Assembly (NCBI RefSeq): GCF_918797505.1
Contig: NC_092796.1
Location: 55,644,851 to 55,708,850, forward strand
Length of the DNA stretch: 64,000 nucleotides
Direction: 5' to 3'
From: Bemisia tabaci
Taxonomy: Eukaryota; Arthropoda; Insecta; Hemiptera; Aleyrodidae
Position numbers and translations under genes: made by a program. Positions 13,085 through 25,058 of the stretch are shown here, one piece after another. Under the pieces are notes generated by a model. The model had not been told where the DNA came from. It saw only the letters and a program-made list of their open reading frames with translations, and did not search any database. The number at the start of each line of letters is the position of its first letter. Within the stretch, counting starts at the first letter, position 1.

Positions 13085-13375
13085 GGCCTAATTAAAAGAG
13101 GGCAGAGAACATAAAAACACATAACACAATAATAAAGTAAATGTTGGAAACAGGGCTGCCGATGTTACACCTGTTATCAGTATCAAAAGCTGCCAATGAC
13201 GTGAAGTGGCGACGCCATCTTTCATTTCAACCTGGTAACACCGCCATTTTGAAATCGCCCGAAGTTTCTTTCCGTGGAGCGTGGAGTGTGTGTGTAAGTG
13301 TGAGAGCAAGAAAGTTCCGGTCACACGTGTACCTCTGTTTCTGGTGATTTTAGTAAAATTTCTTGTGTTTTAAGG
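13085..13375. promoter_or_regulatory. Probable bidirectional promoter between the TMEM268-like and nucleolin-like genes
   Basis: This is the least AT-rich spot between two head-to-head genes. It contains CGCCATTTTG-type words (around 13240), GACGCCATC (around 13210) and a GTGTGTGTAAGTGTGAGAG run. A plausible donor, TTTTAAG followed by GTAATTT at about 13374, would end a plus-strand leader exon that splices to the acceptor before 14732. On the minus strand a leader exon could end in this same area. No TATA box is clear. Inferred from gene arrangement and composition only. Confidence 0.45.
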
Positions 13376-14731
13376 TAATTTAACTCCTCTTGTTACAGTG
13401 CGCTTGCTTTTACGTCTTCTGTCATAGTTGGAAATTAGGAATTCCTTACTTTCTTCGCAGAAGAATGACCCTCGTTCTTCCATCCGCATGGCCTCCATTT
13501 TCGAGCCGGCGTCTATCGACGGTTATCGGACCATCGTTTTTTCCAATACGAAACCTAATTAGCTTTAACGAAAGTTTGTTTCACTTCAGGCACTTCCTAC
13601 CATCTCCAGTGTCTAAGGTTTTGCCAATGCCTTACTCTCCCAATCCTTCTTTTAGCTCGCGATTTTCCGCCTGTATTGTTCTCGCCGTAATGGCGTCCTA
13701 TCTCAGCCCTCGCAGCGGCCTCACCTTACCGGGCTGTAGGAATATTCCACGAAAATACTACAAATTTACCGGCTAACTTAGCTCTTGGTTTATTTCATCA
13801 TCTAGTTTTATAAGTTTCTTGTTCGCAAACAAGTCAAGGTTACTTCTGGTAGTTTTTGGCACAAATTCTCTGAGCATCACCCTGAGAAGCCCATTGCCTT
13901 TTCGTAGGTCACTATTCTCTTCCTCTCAGTTGGAGCTGATTACTGATACCTTCCAAATTTCTCAGCAGTTTCCCCCGCAATATAAGAGACTCAACTAAAT
14001 TTGGCGGAAGCCGGCTCCTGTTGTTGAGTTCTTTTCTTTTCCTACTGTCCTCCTTTTCTCTCCATACTAGGGTTGCCATACCTTACAATTTATTGATCCT
14101 GTGTACTTACTGTACTTAATGTATGTATACTTTTATTGCTGTTCTTATTTCTGCATGTTTAATGGTGAAGGTTGCCTTCCCTCCAGAATGTTGATTGTGC
14201 GTGAGTAACATGTACTTAAGTGACATCTTGGGAAGTTGGTCCTGCCAATCCTGGCAGTTTTCAGAGCTAGTTTTGAGTTCTGACTGAGGCTAAAGTATTT
14301 ATCTCAGTGTCAGTTTTTTTTTTCATACTTTCCCACTTGATTATTCTAACCCTCCCTGTTCTTTAATGTTACTATGCGTAGATTTTCTTTTTCCACAATT
14401 GCTAGGCTGTTTACCTGTGTGCATCCCACTCTTCCTTTACGTAGTACCCTCACTTCTTACTTATTTGGCGCTCATTTTTTTCCCCTCATTGACAAAGCTT
14501 TTCTGCTTGGAATATAAAGCTAGTCGGGAAACAATTTAATCCCGCTCCTCCACTATTTTTTTTTACCTCTGTTTGAGGACCATTTGTTCTTAAGGCAAGT
14601 GTCCTATTAATGTATTGAAATGCAATGCTGAACATAACTTGTGTCACATTTCCAAGTTCCTTTGTGAATAAAAAGTACCCTTTTAAGGAGGAAATATTTG
14701 ATCAGCATTTTGATTTGTTTGATGTTTGCAG
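13376..14731 (+). other. Likely 5'UTR intron of the nucleolin-like gene
   Basis: The stretch from the donor-like GGTAATTT near 13374 to the acceptor TGTTTGCAG ending at 14731 reads as an intron. A 128-codon frame at 13390-13776 has no family similarity and an odd composition, so I treat it as chance. Pyrimidine-rich plus-strand sequence dominates. Confidence 0.45.
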
Positions 14732-14752
14732 GAACTGTATTAAAAATTAATC

Positions 14753-17700
14753 ATGGTCCTCGTTCCTGCGAAAACAACAAAACGGAAAACTACTGTAGCT
14801 CAATCTTCTCCTGCTAAAAAAACCAAAGTTACTCCTGCCAAGAAAGGAGCTGCTGCCAAAACAAAAGGTAATAAAAAGAATGACAAAAAGCCTTTAAAAT
14901 TTTAAATCCCTCCCACTCATCTTCTTAAATTAGTTCAACGTAGATCAGAGATTCTTACCAGAAATCTTGACTACTCCATTCTAATATGGACATTCTTTCC
15001 TTCTACATCAGCAGATTCTAGGTGTGGATGATAGGTGGTAGGTTGTCTCAGCCATTCCATCTGTAAGCAAGACAACCTTAAGTCACTGTGCCGTACAGCA
15101 AGAATTTTAAATTTTTCCCAGTCGTTAATCCATCTTTTGTTAGTTATTAGTGACTTGTGTATGATCTCCATGGAGAAAATTTGTTTATTAAGTTTCTCTT
15201 GTACCAAGCTATTCTCAATCGTTAGTGATTCCGTGAATTTTCAGTTCCTTACCTTATAGTGAGCAATGCGGTATTTGCTTTCCTCTTGTCATTGGTTTTG
15301 TATGTCACACTACGTCATGAACAGAAATTTTCTTGGTGGCAAATTTTAATTAGTAGGTTACAACTTAGTTTTATTTAACTTCATATTTTGTTTAGAGGGG
15401 TTATTTTCATTCATGCTCAGAAGAGTTCATTCTCGTACCAGACAATGATCATCTATTTTCTGGATTATTATTGATCGATAAATGATGATGTCAATTGAAT
15501 GTATTTCTGCTAAATGAAGCCAGAGACAGAAGGGAAAGAAGTAGTGATGGCGATTCTTGGATCGATCTTTCAAAAGATCGATTCTCTGAGATCAAAAGAT
15601 CGATAAGATCGAATCGATTCTTTCCCGCCGATCTTTCGCGTGGATCGATTCTTTCAACCTAGAATTGGATCGAAAGAATCGGTTTCTATCATTCCTAACT
15701 TTTGGTTTCTTTTCTCCTAGAACCTATCAACTTGATTGAAAATGAGGACAAACATTTTTTCTGAGAGCTTATCGCACATAATCCTGCTCAATTTCCTTCC
15801 TATGAGTCCCGATCTTCTCCGATTCTTTTCAGCTCTTTTTGCTTATACACAAAAGATCGAATCGGATCGGTTCGGGAACGATCATGTCACGTGACGATTC
15901 GTGTAGATCGGATCGGAAAAGATCGGATCGGGAAGATCGGATCGGAAAGATCGGAAACATCACGATTCCATCGGAGAAAATGAAAATACTAGATAGGATC
16001 GATTTCAATCAAAAATCTTCACACACTGATTACTATTCTGTGATCAACTATTATCAGACAAATGATTTATATTCATCCATTATACGTTTGTTTACAAATC
16101 CACTCCATGATGCACTAAAAGATCGTCACGTGACGATCTTGAATCAATTCAGAATCGTCACATGACAAATTTAAGCATATGTTATTGGCTCATTTTGAAA
16201 GTTCAGATCGGCGGGAAAGATCGGATCGTTGGATCGATCTTTTGAAAGATCGATTCTTTTGACCCGATCTTTGAATCGGATCGATTCTCCCTAGCCGATT
16301 CAGATCGATCCAGGAGAATCGATTCTCAGTCGAAGAATCGCCATCACTAGAAAGAAGGGATGTGCTTGTTTGTTTACTTTTGGTTTGATGGTGTTTTTGC
16401 ATCACTACAATCCACATGAAAACATCTGACTGTTGCAGAAGCAAGAACACAAGCTTGGACAGGTTTTTTAATACCTTCAAACCTTGTACTTAATTCCTCT
16501 ATTTTTAGCCACACAGAAATCACAACCTTTTAAAAGTTGCGGATCATGATTGATGAGTAGTGTTTTATGATACGATCACTAAACGGACGTTTTCAAGATG
16601 AATAGTAGTGAACAACGGTCTGTGTAGAAGCCAAAATTCATTGTCTGCGCTTGCAAACGGAAAATAAACAAGGGCCAACTTACCTGACGATACCTCTAGT
16701 TGTTCCTATTCCTCGGAAATGGGCACTGCTGTATTTTTCCTCTTAAGGAAGCAACCCTCTTGGCAAATTTATTAAGAAGGAATGAGATTCTTTTGCAGCC
16801 TATTTATCAGGGGTGAAATGGTTGAGTATTTAAAACTTGGTCATACTCAGATCTAAATCTGGGTGGGACACTAGCGATCTCTCCTTGTAAGAAAATAAAG
16901 TAACCATAGTTCTTGCTAGATGCTTGGGTAAGTGTCTCATCTGAAAGTTGAGATTGTTCCATGTTAGTATTGATTAAAATAATTTCTTTCCGCAGCTGGA
17001 GCTAAAAGAGGCTCGCCCAACAAGAACAACGCTGAAGATGAAGAAAACGAAGAAGTAGAAGAACAGACTGAAGAAGTTGAGGAAGAAGGTATTGATAGAG
17101 CTTTTTTTTGAGTCAATGTATTTTCGCTTGCATTAGGTGGCTATACATTGTCACACATACCAACAATGACTTAACTCCAGTCTAGATTTTTAATTTTCTC
17201 AATTCGTAGTATATTATCACCCGAAAGTAAACCATCTTGTTCAGTTTTTGAATCTCATCAAAATCTTTAGGAGCCATCATGGCCAGCATGTTGAAAATTT
17301 AAGAACCATCAGGGTTCATTCAGGAGCAAAAGCGCTTTTTCCTTTTTTTCTGAGAAATTAAGATTAACGATATGGTAAGTATTGTTTGGGATGTCAGAAA
17401 TAGTTTTATTGTTGTGACTCAGCAGGGTCGTATTTCCTCCGATAGCAATCGCACTTTTAAGGAATATTTATATTAGTAGCGCATGCTCATTTATGCGCCA
17501 ACTTTAGCCGCACCTTCAATTATTTAGGCGCATACAGCGCATGGCGCCTGTGGGATTTAAACACTGATATTAGTTCTTCCTATTTCTACTAGTCCAGGGG
17601 TGTGCAAAATGCCCGATCCCTGAATGGTAGTGAAATGAACACTGGTCGCATTTTGTGGAACATAAGCGAGGGAGCTTACTTTACCTTTTGAATTTCATTG

Positions 17701-20700
17701 CACAGTGAATCTCAGTGTTAATTTTTAATTAGAGAAAATAATCTTAAAACCTTCAAGACTCCTGATGTAATCATGTTAAAATGATATTTTTCTCTTTCTT
17801 AGGTTCAGGAAATGAAGAAGAAGTTAAGGAAGAAGGCGATGAGGGTGACGAAAATGAGGAAGGTGACGAAGAAGGTAATGAAGAGGGAGACGAGCAGGAG
17901 AATGCAGGTGAAACCACAGCTGAAGGTGAGGGTGAAACCAAAACAGAGCCAGCCCCATCACTAATTAAAAAAGGAACTGGACCATCTAAGCTAGAGGCCT
18001 ACGTTTTCCAGAACCTCAACCCACAGTAAGTTCAGCTTGTGCCATTGAGCCTCTGGTAAAATGTGCTATCCTTGAAAATATGTGAACCATGTAACAGCTA
18101 AATTTTTTTAAGATAACTCCTTGACTGCTACCAGCTTGACGCTATCAGTAAAAGTAAACTTGTCACTACAAAAAAATACAATGTTTAGTAAAATTTTGTG
18201 CCAGTGAAATTGGAAATGGCCTTGATTGTCATTCAGTCCTACTGAGATCAGCCTTATTTTCAGGCCTCATACTTCTAAGGCCAACACCAAACATATAACC
18301 ATTTCTTTAAATCAATAAGTTTTTTCAGATAAAACCTTAGCCCTCTGTAAATAAGCATAAGTTTCTTTAAAACACCATTTCAGGTGATGAGATCTGCATT
18401 GGATGTACTTAAAGTTAAAATTATAGTACAAATCTCTGCTCTATTTTAAAGACGATGATTGTTATTATTATTTGACAGTAGAAGTGAACAATTCAACTGT
18501 GTGAATTCACTAAAGAAAATTATCATAGTCTTATTTTGTTTAGAACGACAAATTCTTTCTGTTTTTCTTTCTTGTTTCTTTTGCATGATTCTGAACAACC
18601 AATGAGAAAGCGAATTCCAATTTTAGGTTAGAAAACAGCGTTGTCCTGGGCAACAACATAAAAACGACTTGCCATTGAGCACGTTGCAGTTGTTGTACAA
18701 CAATGTTGCCGCGGGGGTTCCCAAATTTTGTGCGTGAAAATAAGCCCTGCCCCCACAACACAAAATAACTTCGAACAAAATGTGTTTGTTGCTTGTTTCC
18801 CCAACATGTTCCGAGTGTTGCCTCCGAACAAAATACTATTCATCAAGTTTCCAAATTTTTTCCTATTCTGCAGTCAAAAGAAAGTTTCTTAATTTTTTCT
18901 CTCTCATTTTCTTTTCAGCACCTCCATTGCTGATGTACATAGAGTCTTGAGAGCCAACTCAATTGACACAGGACTTGTGAATGCCAGCATTGTAGTAGAA
19001 TTTAAACCAAATGTACCTAAGGTAAGCCGAAGAAGTCAATTGTTTTGAAAGTAAAGACTCTTTCGTTGATAATTTTACATCTGAATGCTGCTATTAGTAA
19101 GGAATTTAAACGTTTTTCATCAATGCATCTAGTCTCTTCAATCACTTTGCAACCACCGTAGTCAATCAAGCACATGCACTTGAAGGAGGTCTTCTGTTTC
19201 CTCATGTGGAAGCCAACCTGTGAATTATCATAGTTTTTCAAATTAGTAACTGAATAAATATTTTTTCCTTTGCAGCCCGACTGATAAAAAGTAGTACTTG
19301 CTCAACAAATATGTTCATTCTTTTTGTTACTTATTTCCCTTGACTATTTCCAGAATTTCTTGGAAAGTGCTGCAAAAATTACATTTGGCGGTGAGAATGA
19401 AAAGTTCACGGTCGGGAAATACAAGCCTTTGGAAATCAGTGAATACATTGACAATATCCCCCCACCTTCAGTTAACTTTAAGCAGTGGCTTAAGATCTCA
19501 GTACTCGACCTCGATGAAGGGTAAGTTTCATCATCAAATATACTTGCTGGCTAATTTTCGTAACAGTTTCAGGAAAAATGGATGTTCTTTAATTTGCTGT
19601 ATGCATTGCCATTTGTGAAAGAATTGATCAGTAAACCAAGTTGGAATGAAAGAAGTTTCAGGTCCTCCTCTAAAATCATGTGCATGATAGAATATCTACC
19701 TCTTAAACCTCGAAGCATGTTTACATGCAGTCGACTGGCACTGAAATTTTCAGTCCTTTGGAGAAAAAATGTGCAATTTTTTTTCACAGTGAAATAACTT
19801 AAAAATGATGAAGCATTTAAACGGTAGGAACTTCAAAAATCTATGCCTCCAAATTTTTTGTAGAGAAAAATGGGTAGCAAGTCTCCTTCTATTTTAAGCG
19901 CTCTGTTAAATTCTTTCCTATAAATCCCTATAACAGTATACAGCGATCATCAGTCATTTCCTGCCCACTCTTTTGAGGATTTTCATTGAAGAATTTCCCA
20001 CTATTACTGATATTCAAATGGGACTTTCTACCTACTGTTCTCTTGAGAAAATTATCGAGAATAAATTTTTCAAGTCTATAACTTGCAAATGTTTCTTCTT
20101 TTCTGAGGTTTTTTACTGACCGGTAAGAAAGCGGTTTTCTTTACTGCTGAAATTAGCAGAACCCCGGATGCCCAAACAACGAAATTGGGTAAAGTATAAC
20201 TGTAAAGTAAACTCAAATTATCATTTGAGAACAATTATTTGTCGCACATAAATGTGGGCTAAGATTAACAGAAATACCCGAAGCAGTGTTCTGGATAAAA
20301 TGAGTTAGGAGTAGTTAAATTCAACAATGTAGTCGTAATTTTTTTGTGTCAAAAATTGAAAGTTGAGAAACAATTTTTGAACATGAAAATGCAATAGACT
20401 GCAGGAGCATAATGTACAGCTCTTGGCTGCCCCGCAGCATAATACAATTTTAAGAAAGATTTATTCTCTCTAATAGTGCACCACAGTAAAAATTAAAACA
20501 TATGAGGCTGGTGACAGTTGTTTTATAAAAAGTCACTCAAGTTGAAGCTTTTCGAGAAGAAAAACACATACTAAAATGAGGCTGACTTTATCTCACCGCT
20601 TCCTCAAACTATGTCAACTGTAAGAGAACCTCAGTTAAGATTCATAACTCCCTCAACTACTACAACTTGTCCCTCACTACGAACTGTTTCGAACCGAACT

Positions 20701-21915
20701 GAGATTACATAATAAGACTTCCTAAGCATTCATTCTTAATCGTCTTCTTTAATCAATCATATTCTTTTGGTTCCAGAACTACTAAAGAGGAAGTAAAAGA
20801 AATAGTTGAGAATGTCGTCGGCGAGGAAGTGAAAGTAGAAACTGGAAATGCCACATCCATGGTCATCACTTTCCAATCAGAAAAATCCTTTGGTGTAAGT
20901 ATTTGCAGAATGCCTCTGTCGAGTATTCATGTGTAATATTTTCCAATTCAGTCACCTTCATACCATGGAGGTACATTATTTAATAAATTAAGATCCAGCT
21001 GCTTGAGATTTTGTAGACAAACGGAAGTCATTGGTATCGTGTTCATGGGCGTAATTGATTCAAACAAGATAGGAAGAAAGTATGTAAAATGAGTGAGTGT
21101 TTACTACTGTTCTACGGAAAAAATTTGTATGAACATTTGAGTGTTGCCAAATTTCCTCTGATATAATGTTCATTTTTGAAGAGAGTTCTCTTGAAATTTT
21201 CAGATCGTTAAGATCTGATAGTTGGTGTAAGTGACTGTCAAATTCAAGAAAAAATATTCTCTTATTCCTTGAAAATTCATATTTTATCAAAGGAAACTTT
21301 GCTTCATCTGAAGATTCATATGACATTCTTCTTTCAGGGTTGCCACTGTTGGGGAGTACCAGAAAAACCCGGGAATATTAGGGAATTTGAAAAAATCTGG
21401 GAAAACATGGAAATGTTATGGTAAATGAGGAACGTGTTGTATTAGAGCTATTCCAAATTATTTCTGTTTTACCCAAATTCTGCCAAATTTCAGCATTGTA
21501 ACCTTGGTTGTACTTATGAATCAAGAACTCTACCGCAAGGTGCTCAGAGTACCTCAGAAATTTTGACCATGTTAAAACTTTTATCATGTGTTGGTTTTTA
21601 ATTGGACTGTGTTTTTTCCCCCAGAAACTCCTAGTTCATGATGATCTGAAAGTCAAAGACAAAGCTGTCCGGCTGAAGATCCCATTCGTAACCAACATCA
21701 CACGGAACAACAACCGACGCTCAGATTTCAGCCCAAGGAAAAACGGTGTCTCCGGCAGCCCAATCCGAGGTGGTCGAGGAGGTAACGTTGGAGGTGGTTT
21801 TGGCGGTGGACGAGGAGGCGGTGGTTTCTTCGGTGGCCCGAAGCGCGGTGGTCGTGGAGCAGCCCGAATGGGCGGTGGCTACGGTGGATATGGTGGTTAC
21901 ATGCGTCCTTACTAA
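14753..21915 (+). CDS. Nucleolin-like acidic, RGG-box RNA-binding protein (7 coding exons, 369 aa)
   Basis: Exons: 14753-14867, 16996-17088, 17803-18025, 18919-19021, 19354-19520, 20777-20894, 21625-21915. All junctions are GT-AG with matched phases, totalling 370 codons with TAA. Residues 1-50 are basic (AKKTK, PAKK), suiting nuclear or nucleolar targeting. Residues 51-118 are a Glu/Asp/Gly-rich acidic tract. About 132-206 and 222-292 look like two degenerate RRM-type folds; the second has WLKISVLDLDEGTTKEEVKE as strand 1/helix 1 and SMVITFQSEKSFG as a later strand. Residues 321-369 form a Gly/Arg-rich RGG tail ending in YGGYGGYMRPY. Basic-acidic-RRM-GAR order is the nucleolin plan, so a role in rRNA processing or ribosome biogenesis is inferred. 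Canonical RNP aromatics are weak, so this may be an arthropod-specific paralogue. The 5'UTR exon begins at 14732 after an acceptor. No gene symbol is assigned. Confidence 0.85.
15542..16349. mobile_element. 808-bp GATCG-rich non-autonomous hAT-type element
   Basis: The left end TAGTGATGGCGATTCTT is repeated exactly as its reverse complement at the right end (17-bp perfect TIR). The insert is flanked by the 8-bp direct repeat GAAAGAAG at 15534-15541 and 16350-16357. An 8-bp target duplication plus a TA(G)NG-type TIR is the hallmark of the hAT superfamily. Both subterminal regions (15555-15675, 15855-15960, 16200-16330) are packed with GATCG, GGATCG and AAAGATCG words on both strands. The palindrome TCACGTGA occurs near 15887 and 16127. 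No transposase frame is present; the 108-codon frame at 15839-16165 is built from the repeats. It lies in intron 1 of the nucleolin-like gene. Confidence 0.85.
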
Positions 21916-24900
21916 ATTTAGAGCTAGGTTATTTATTGTATTGTAAGCTTTTATACTTGTGATTCAATTATCCTCTTTTATAATTTGAAGTAGCTCTAAG
22001 TCAATCTACCGCGCGGTTCTTGCAATATCACTGTAACTTTGCCTAGCTCAGAGGTGTGAAGCAGTGTTGCGTGAAGAATTTCGAAGGTGAGGGTCCGACC
22101 TAGCCTATGTTGAACATAGTGCATATTTGTCAACTGGGATGAGAGAATAGTAACTTGTTTTCTTTCTATCGGGTCAATTACAATCAAGCTGATAAAAAGT
22201 TTTTCAATTTATCAGTTCAGTGGGTAAAATGCAACTTTTAAAGAAGTTTTCTCTCAGTGATCGACTCATTCCAATTTTTTTTTTACCAAGTCACATAAAC
22301 TCAGAATTATTTGTGTAATCTCTGCAGAAGGTAGCCCACTAAGGCAAAATGAAAGTAAAATTTGACAAGTTTAGTTGAGGCTATCAGTATGCGAAAGAAA
22401 CTTGTCCACAATCTGGATGTTCTCAGTAAATGATTCATAATGTACTTAACTCGCATTTTTTTAAACAACCAGTTATTTTCTTATGAGGTTGTACAAAAAT
22501 TGAGTAAATGGATTCATTATATTCGTGGAGGTCCTTATATTCTTCATGGAATATTATGTTTCTTAAGGTCCTCTGAGCAAGATTGGATCAAGTCAAATTT
22601 TACTCTCGTCCCAGAGAATTCTTTCCTTTTCTCTCCCTCGTAATTCTTTTAGCAATATAATTACGTGATTAAATATTTGACTTTCAAGTGGATTATTCAA
22701 TGATTTCCTGTGGTTTGTCCAAATATTTTAACGGTAAATCTGATTTTCTTGTATTTTTTACCACTCATCCCCTGTTGTGAATTTGACCATTCATGTTATT
22801 TTAATGCTCAGTTCCTGTGAGAGATAATTTACAGAAATGTTAATCTCAAGCTCAGGCTCTAATTTGCAGATATTAAACCTTGACCAGAATCCATCTATTT
22901 GTTTTCTTGAACTTGACGCAGTGGTAGTAATCCTAAAATGTCTGGTGTTCCTAGACGTGAGATAATCATTATTTTATCTATCTAGAAATATAAAAAAATC
23001 ACTCCATTCGTCTCATTTGTATTCGGCAGACAAATTTTTACAATGAGGAAAGGTGGAGCAAAGCGTGGGAGGAAAGCGGATTGTACATTTACTAATCAGC
23101 TTTGTAAAATTGTTCCAGCACAGGTGGTTCCTCTTTGATCACTGTAAACAGATGAAATTTTTGAATATTTCAGAAAAGGTTATTGAAATCCACTCAATAA
23201 TATTATGAAGCAGTACATTTTTCCTTTCTTTCAAATCTCTCCTCCTTTTGATCCACCTTTGCTTTCTGTAAAATTTGCTCCATTGTGAAGAATCAATTAC
23301 TCTCATTTTAATTAAGTGTTCTGTCCTCTAAGTCTTAGAAAGTGAATAATTTAGTCGCCATGATGCAAGTAGGGTATACAATTCTCAATGTATTATGTAA
23401 GTCGAATTTTATTTTAATTAAACCTATCTGTAGACTAATTTGATGTGTAACAATCCATATGTCAAGTTCATTAAAAATCACATTTCAGTTCATTTGTAAT
23501 CAAGTTTACCTTTTTTCTCTGTCCCACCCTTTGATTTGGGCCCTTTCTGCTTTAGAACTCTTTTTCTTTTGGCATGGATGTTGTCCCATCGACGCTGAAA
23601 TCTTCTTCTTTTTTTTCTCTCTTTTGCAATTTTTAAGCTGCTCTGCAGGCTGATTGATAATTGAAATTCATTGGCTTGCAGTTCTGCTCTCTGCTACCAT
23701 TTGGCGCAACTTAAAATCTATTTTAGATTTTTCAGTTGTATAAGTGACCAATTTTCTTTTCAAACTTAGGAGGAGGGAACGGTTTTTGTTTTTATTTTAA
23801 TTTTAAACAGCTCTCTGTTCTTAAGAACGCCTACTTGAAAAAGAATTCTAAATCTGGAATGGAGTCAGTGCTCTTGTTCTTGATGGCAGAGAAATTATGA
23901 AGAGGTCACTTTTAAATCTTTCCAAGGGATTGTGGTCCCATCTCATTGCTCAGTTGAATCAGACAAGGCTTACATTTAGTGTAAGGGATTTCAGCAATAC
24001 ATAGTAACAGTCTTTTGCGATGGATATACCCTGAATCTATGAAAACCTGACCAGCAACATTATCATTTCCATCATCATGAATTCCTAACACCCAAATTCT
24101 ACAATCAATTGGACGTAGATTTTTGTAAGGAACTGTGTCTATAGGTTCTTTACATAGTTCCTTCTAGTAGACTTAAGGGATGGTAAAGTGCAAGATTATC
24201 CCTCAAAGGATATTACTTCGAAGTAAAAAAAAAAAAAAAAAAAAAATCCAACTGCATTCATAACACACTGTTTGATATCATTTTAGGTCAAGTTTTTCTA
24301 CTACCTTCCGCTTTTCCAAATCCCACCTCTTTTTGCACTAGAGAATCCAGTGCATAAGTTCCTCCTCATATCGATGAACCGCTCCTTACTTGCCCTGAGG
24401 TTTTGCCTTCATTTTGAGTTTCCACTATTCCTTCTTCCAGAAAAATTAAACATTGCCAAATGTGTACTATTGACCATGAATTTCGTAAATTTTCATTAGG
24501 GTTCGTAACCAAAAATGCAAAGGACAATGGACAAATTTCACAATATTCTCTACAAATAAATATTTTATCTGAGGCAACTAGTCGAATTATGTCTTGACCC
24601 TTCTTGGTGCGACAAACGACAACAATGATTTTATAAAGCAAAGATTTATTCACTGAAGTGGCAACTTTGTGTTAGCATCAGCTGTCGCTTGGAAATGGCG
24701 CATATCATGTTCGAATGTTTTGTTTTCATCCCTTATCAGTCAGGGCGCTTGTCTTGTACTTGTAGGGCAGTAACTCTCTAGCGAGCCAATCGAGCTGAAA
24801 ATGTTGTTAATAATTTAGTCTCCAATTGTCTTTCTATCAGATAATATTATCTAGTCATTATAAATTGAGTGAAATTTTGAATAGCAATCCTGTGCAATTT

Positions 24901-25058
24901 TATCATATAACTTCGATCATCTGTGATTTTGATACTTATTCCATGTGACCTTGTTCACCTCGTATCTATTATCATTTTTTTCAGTGAATCACGTCCCCGT
25001 CACGTATCTTGCATTTTAGCTACGTTCACTTTGTGTCAAATCACACAATTGATGAAAA
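21916..25058 (+). other. 3'UTR of the nucleolin-like gene and spacer to HDDC2
   Basis: AT-rich sequence without recognisable coding content. The left part is presumably the 3'UTR of the upstream gene; no canonical AATAAA close to the stop is obvious. There is an A-run of about 22 at 24225-24246. The HDDC2 promoter should lie somewhere before 25059, but nothing in the sequence fixes it. Confidence 0.5.

Noticed and set aside
13390..13776. 128-codon frame on the plus strand before the nucleolin-like gene
   Set aside because: No domain or family similarity. It begins just after a plausible donor site and lies in a probable 5'UTR intron, with Cys/Phe/Ser-rich composition typical of chance translation.
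15839..16165. 108-codon frame rich in Arg/Asp/Ser
   Set aside because: It lies wholly inside the hAT-type element and its composition comes directly from repeated GATCGG words, not from a conserved protein.
16190..16480. 96-codon minus-strand frame
   Set aside because: It crosses the right end of the same element and its RSDLSRR-like sequence is the GATCG repeat read in another frame.
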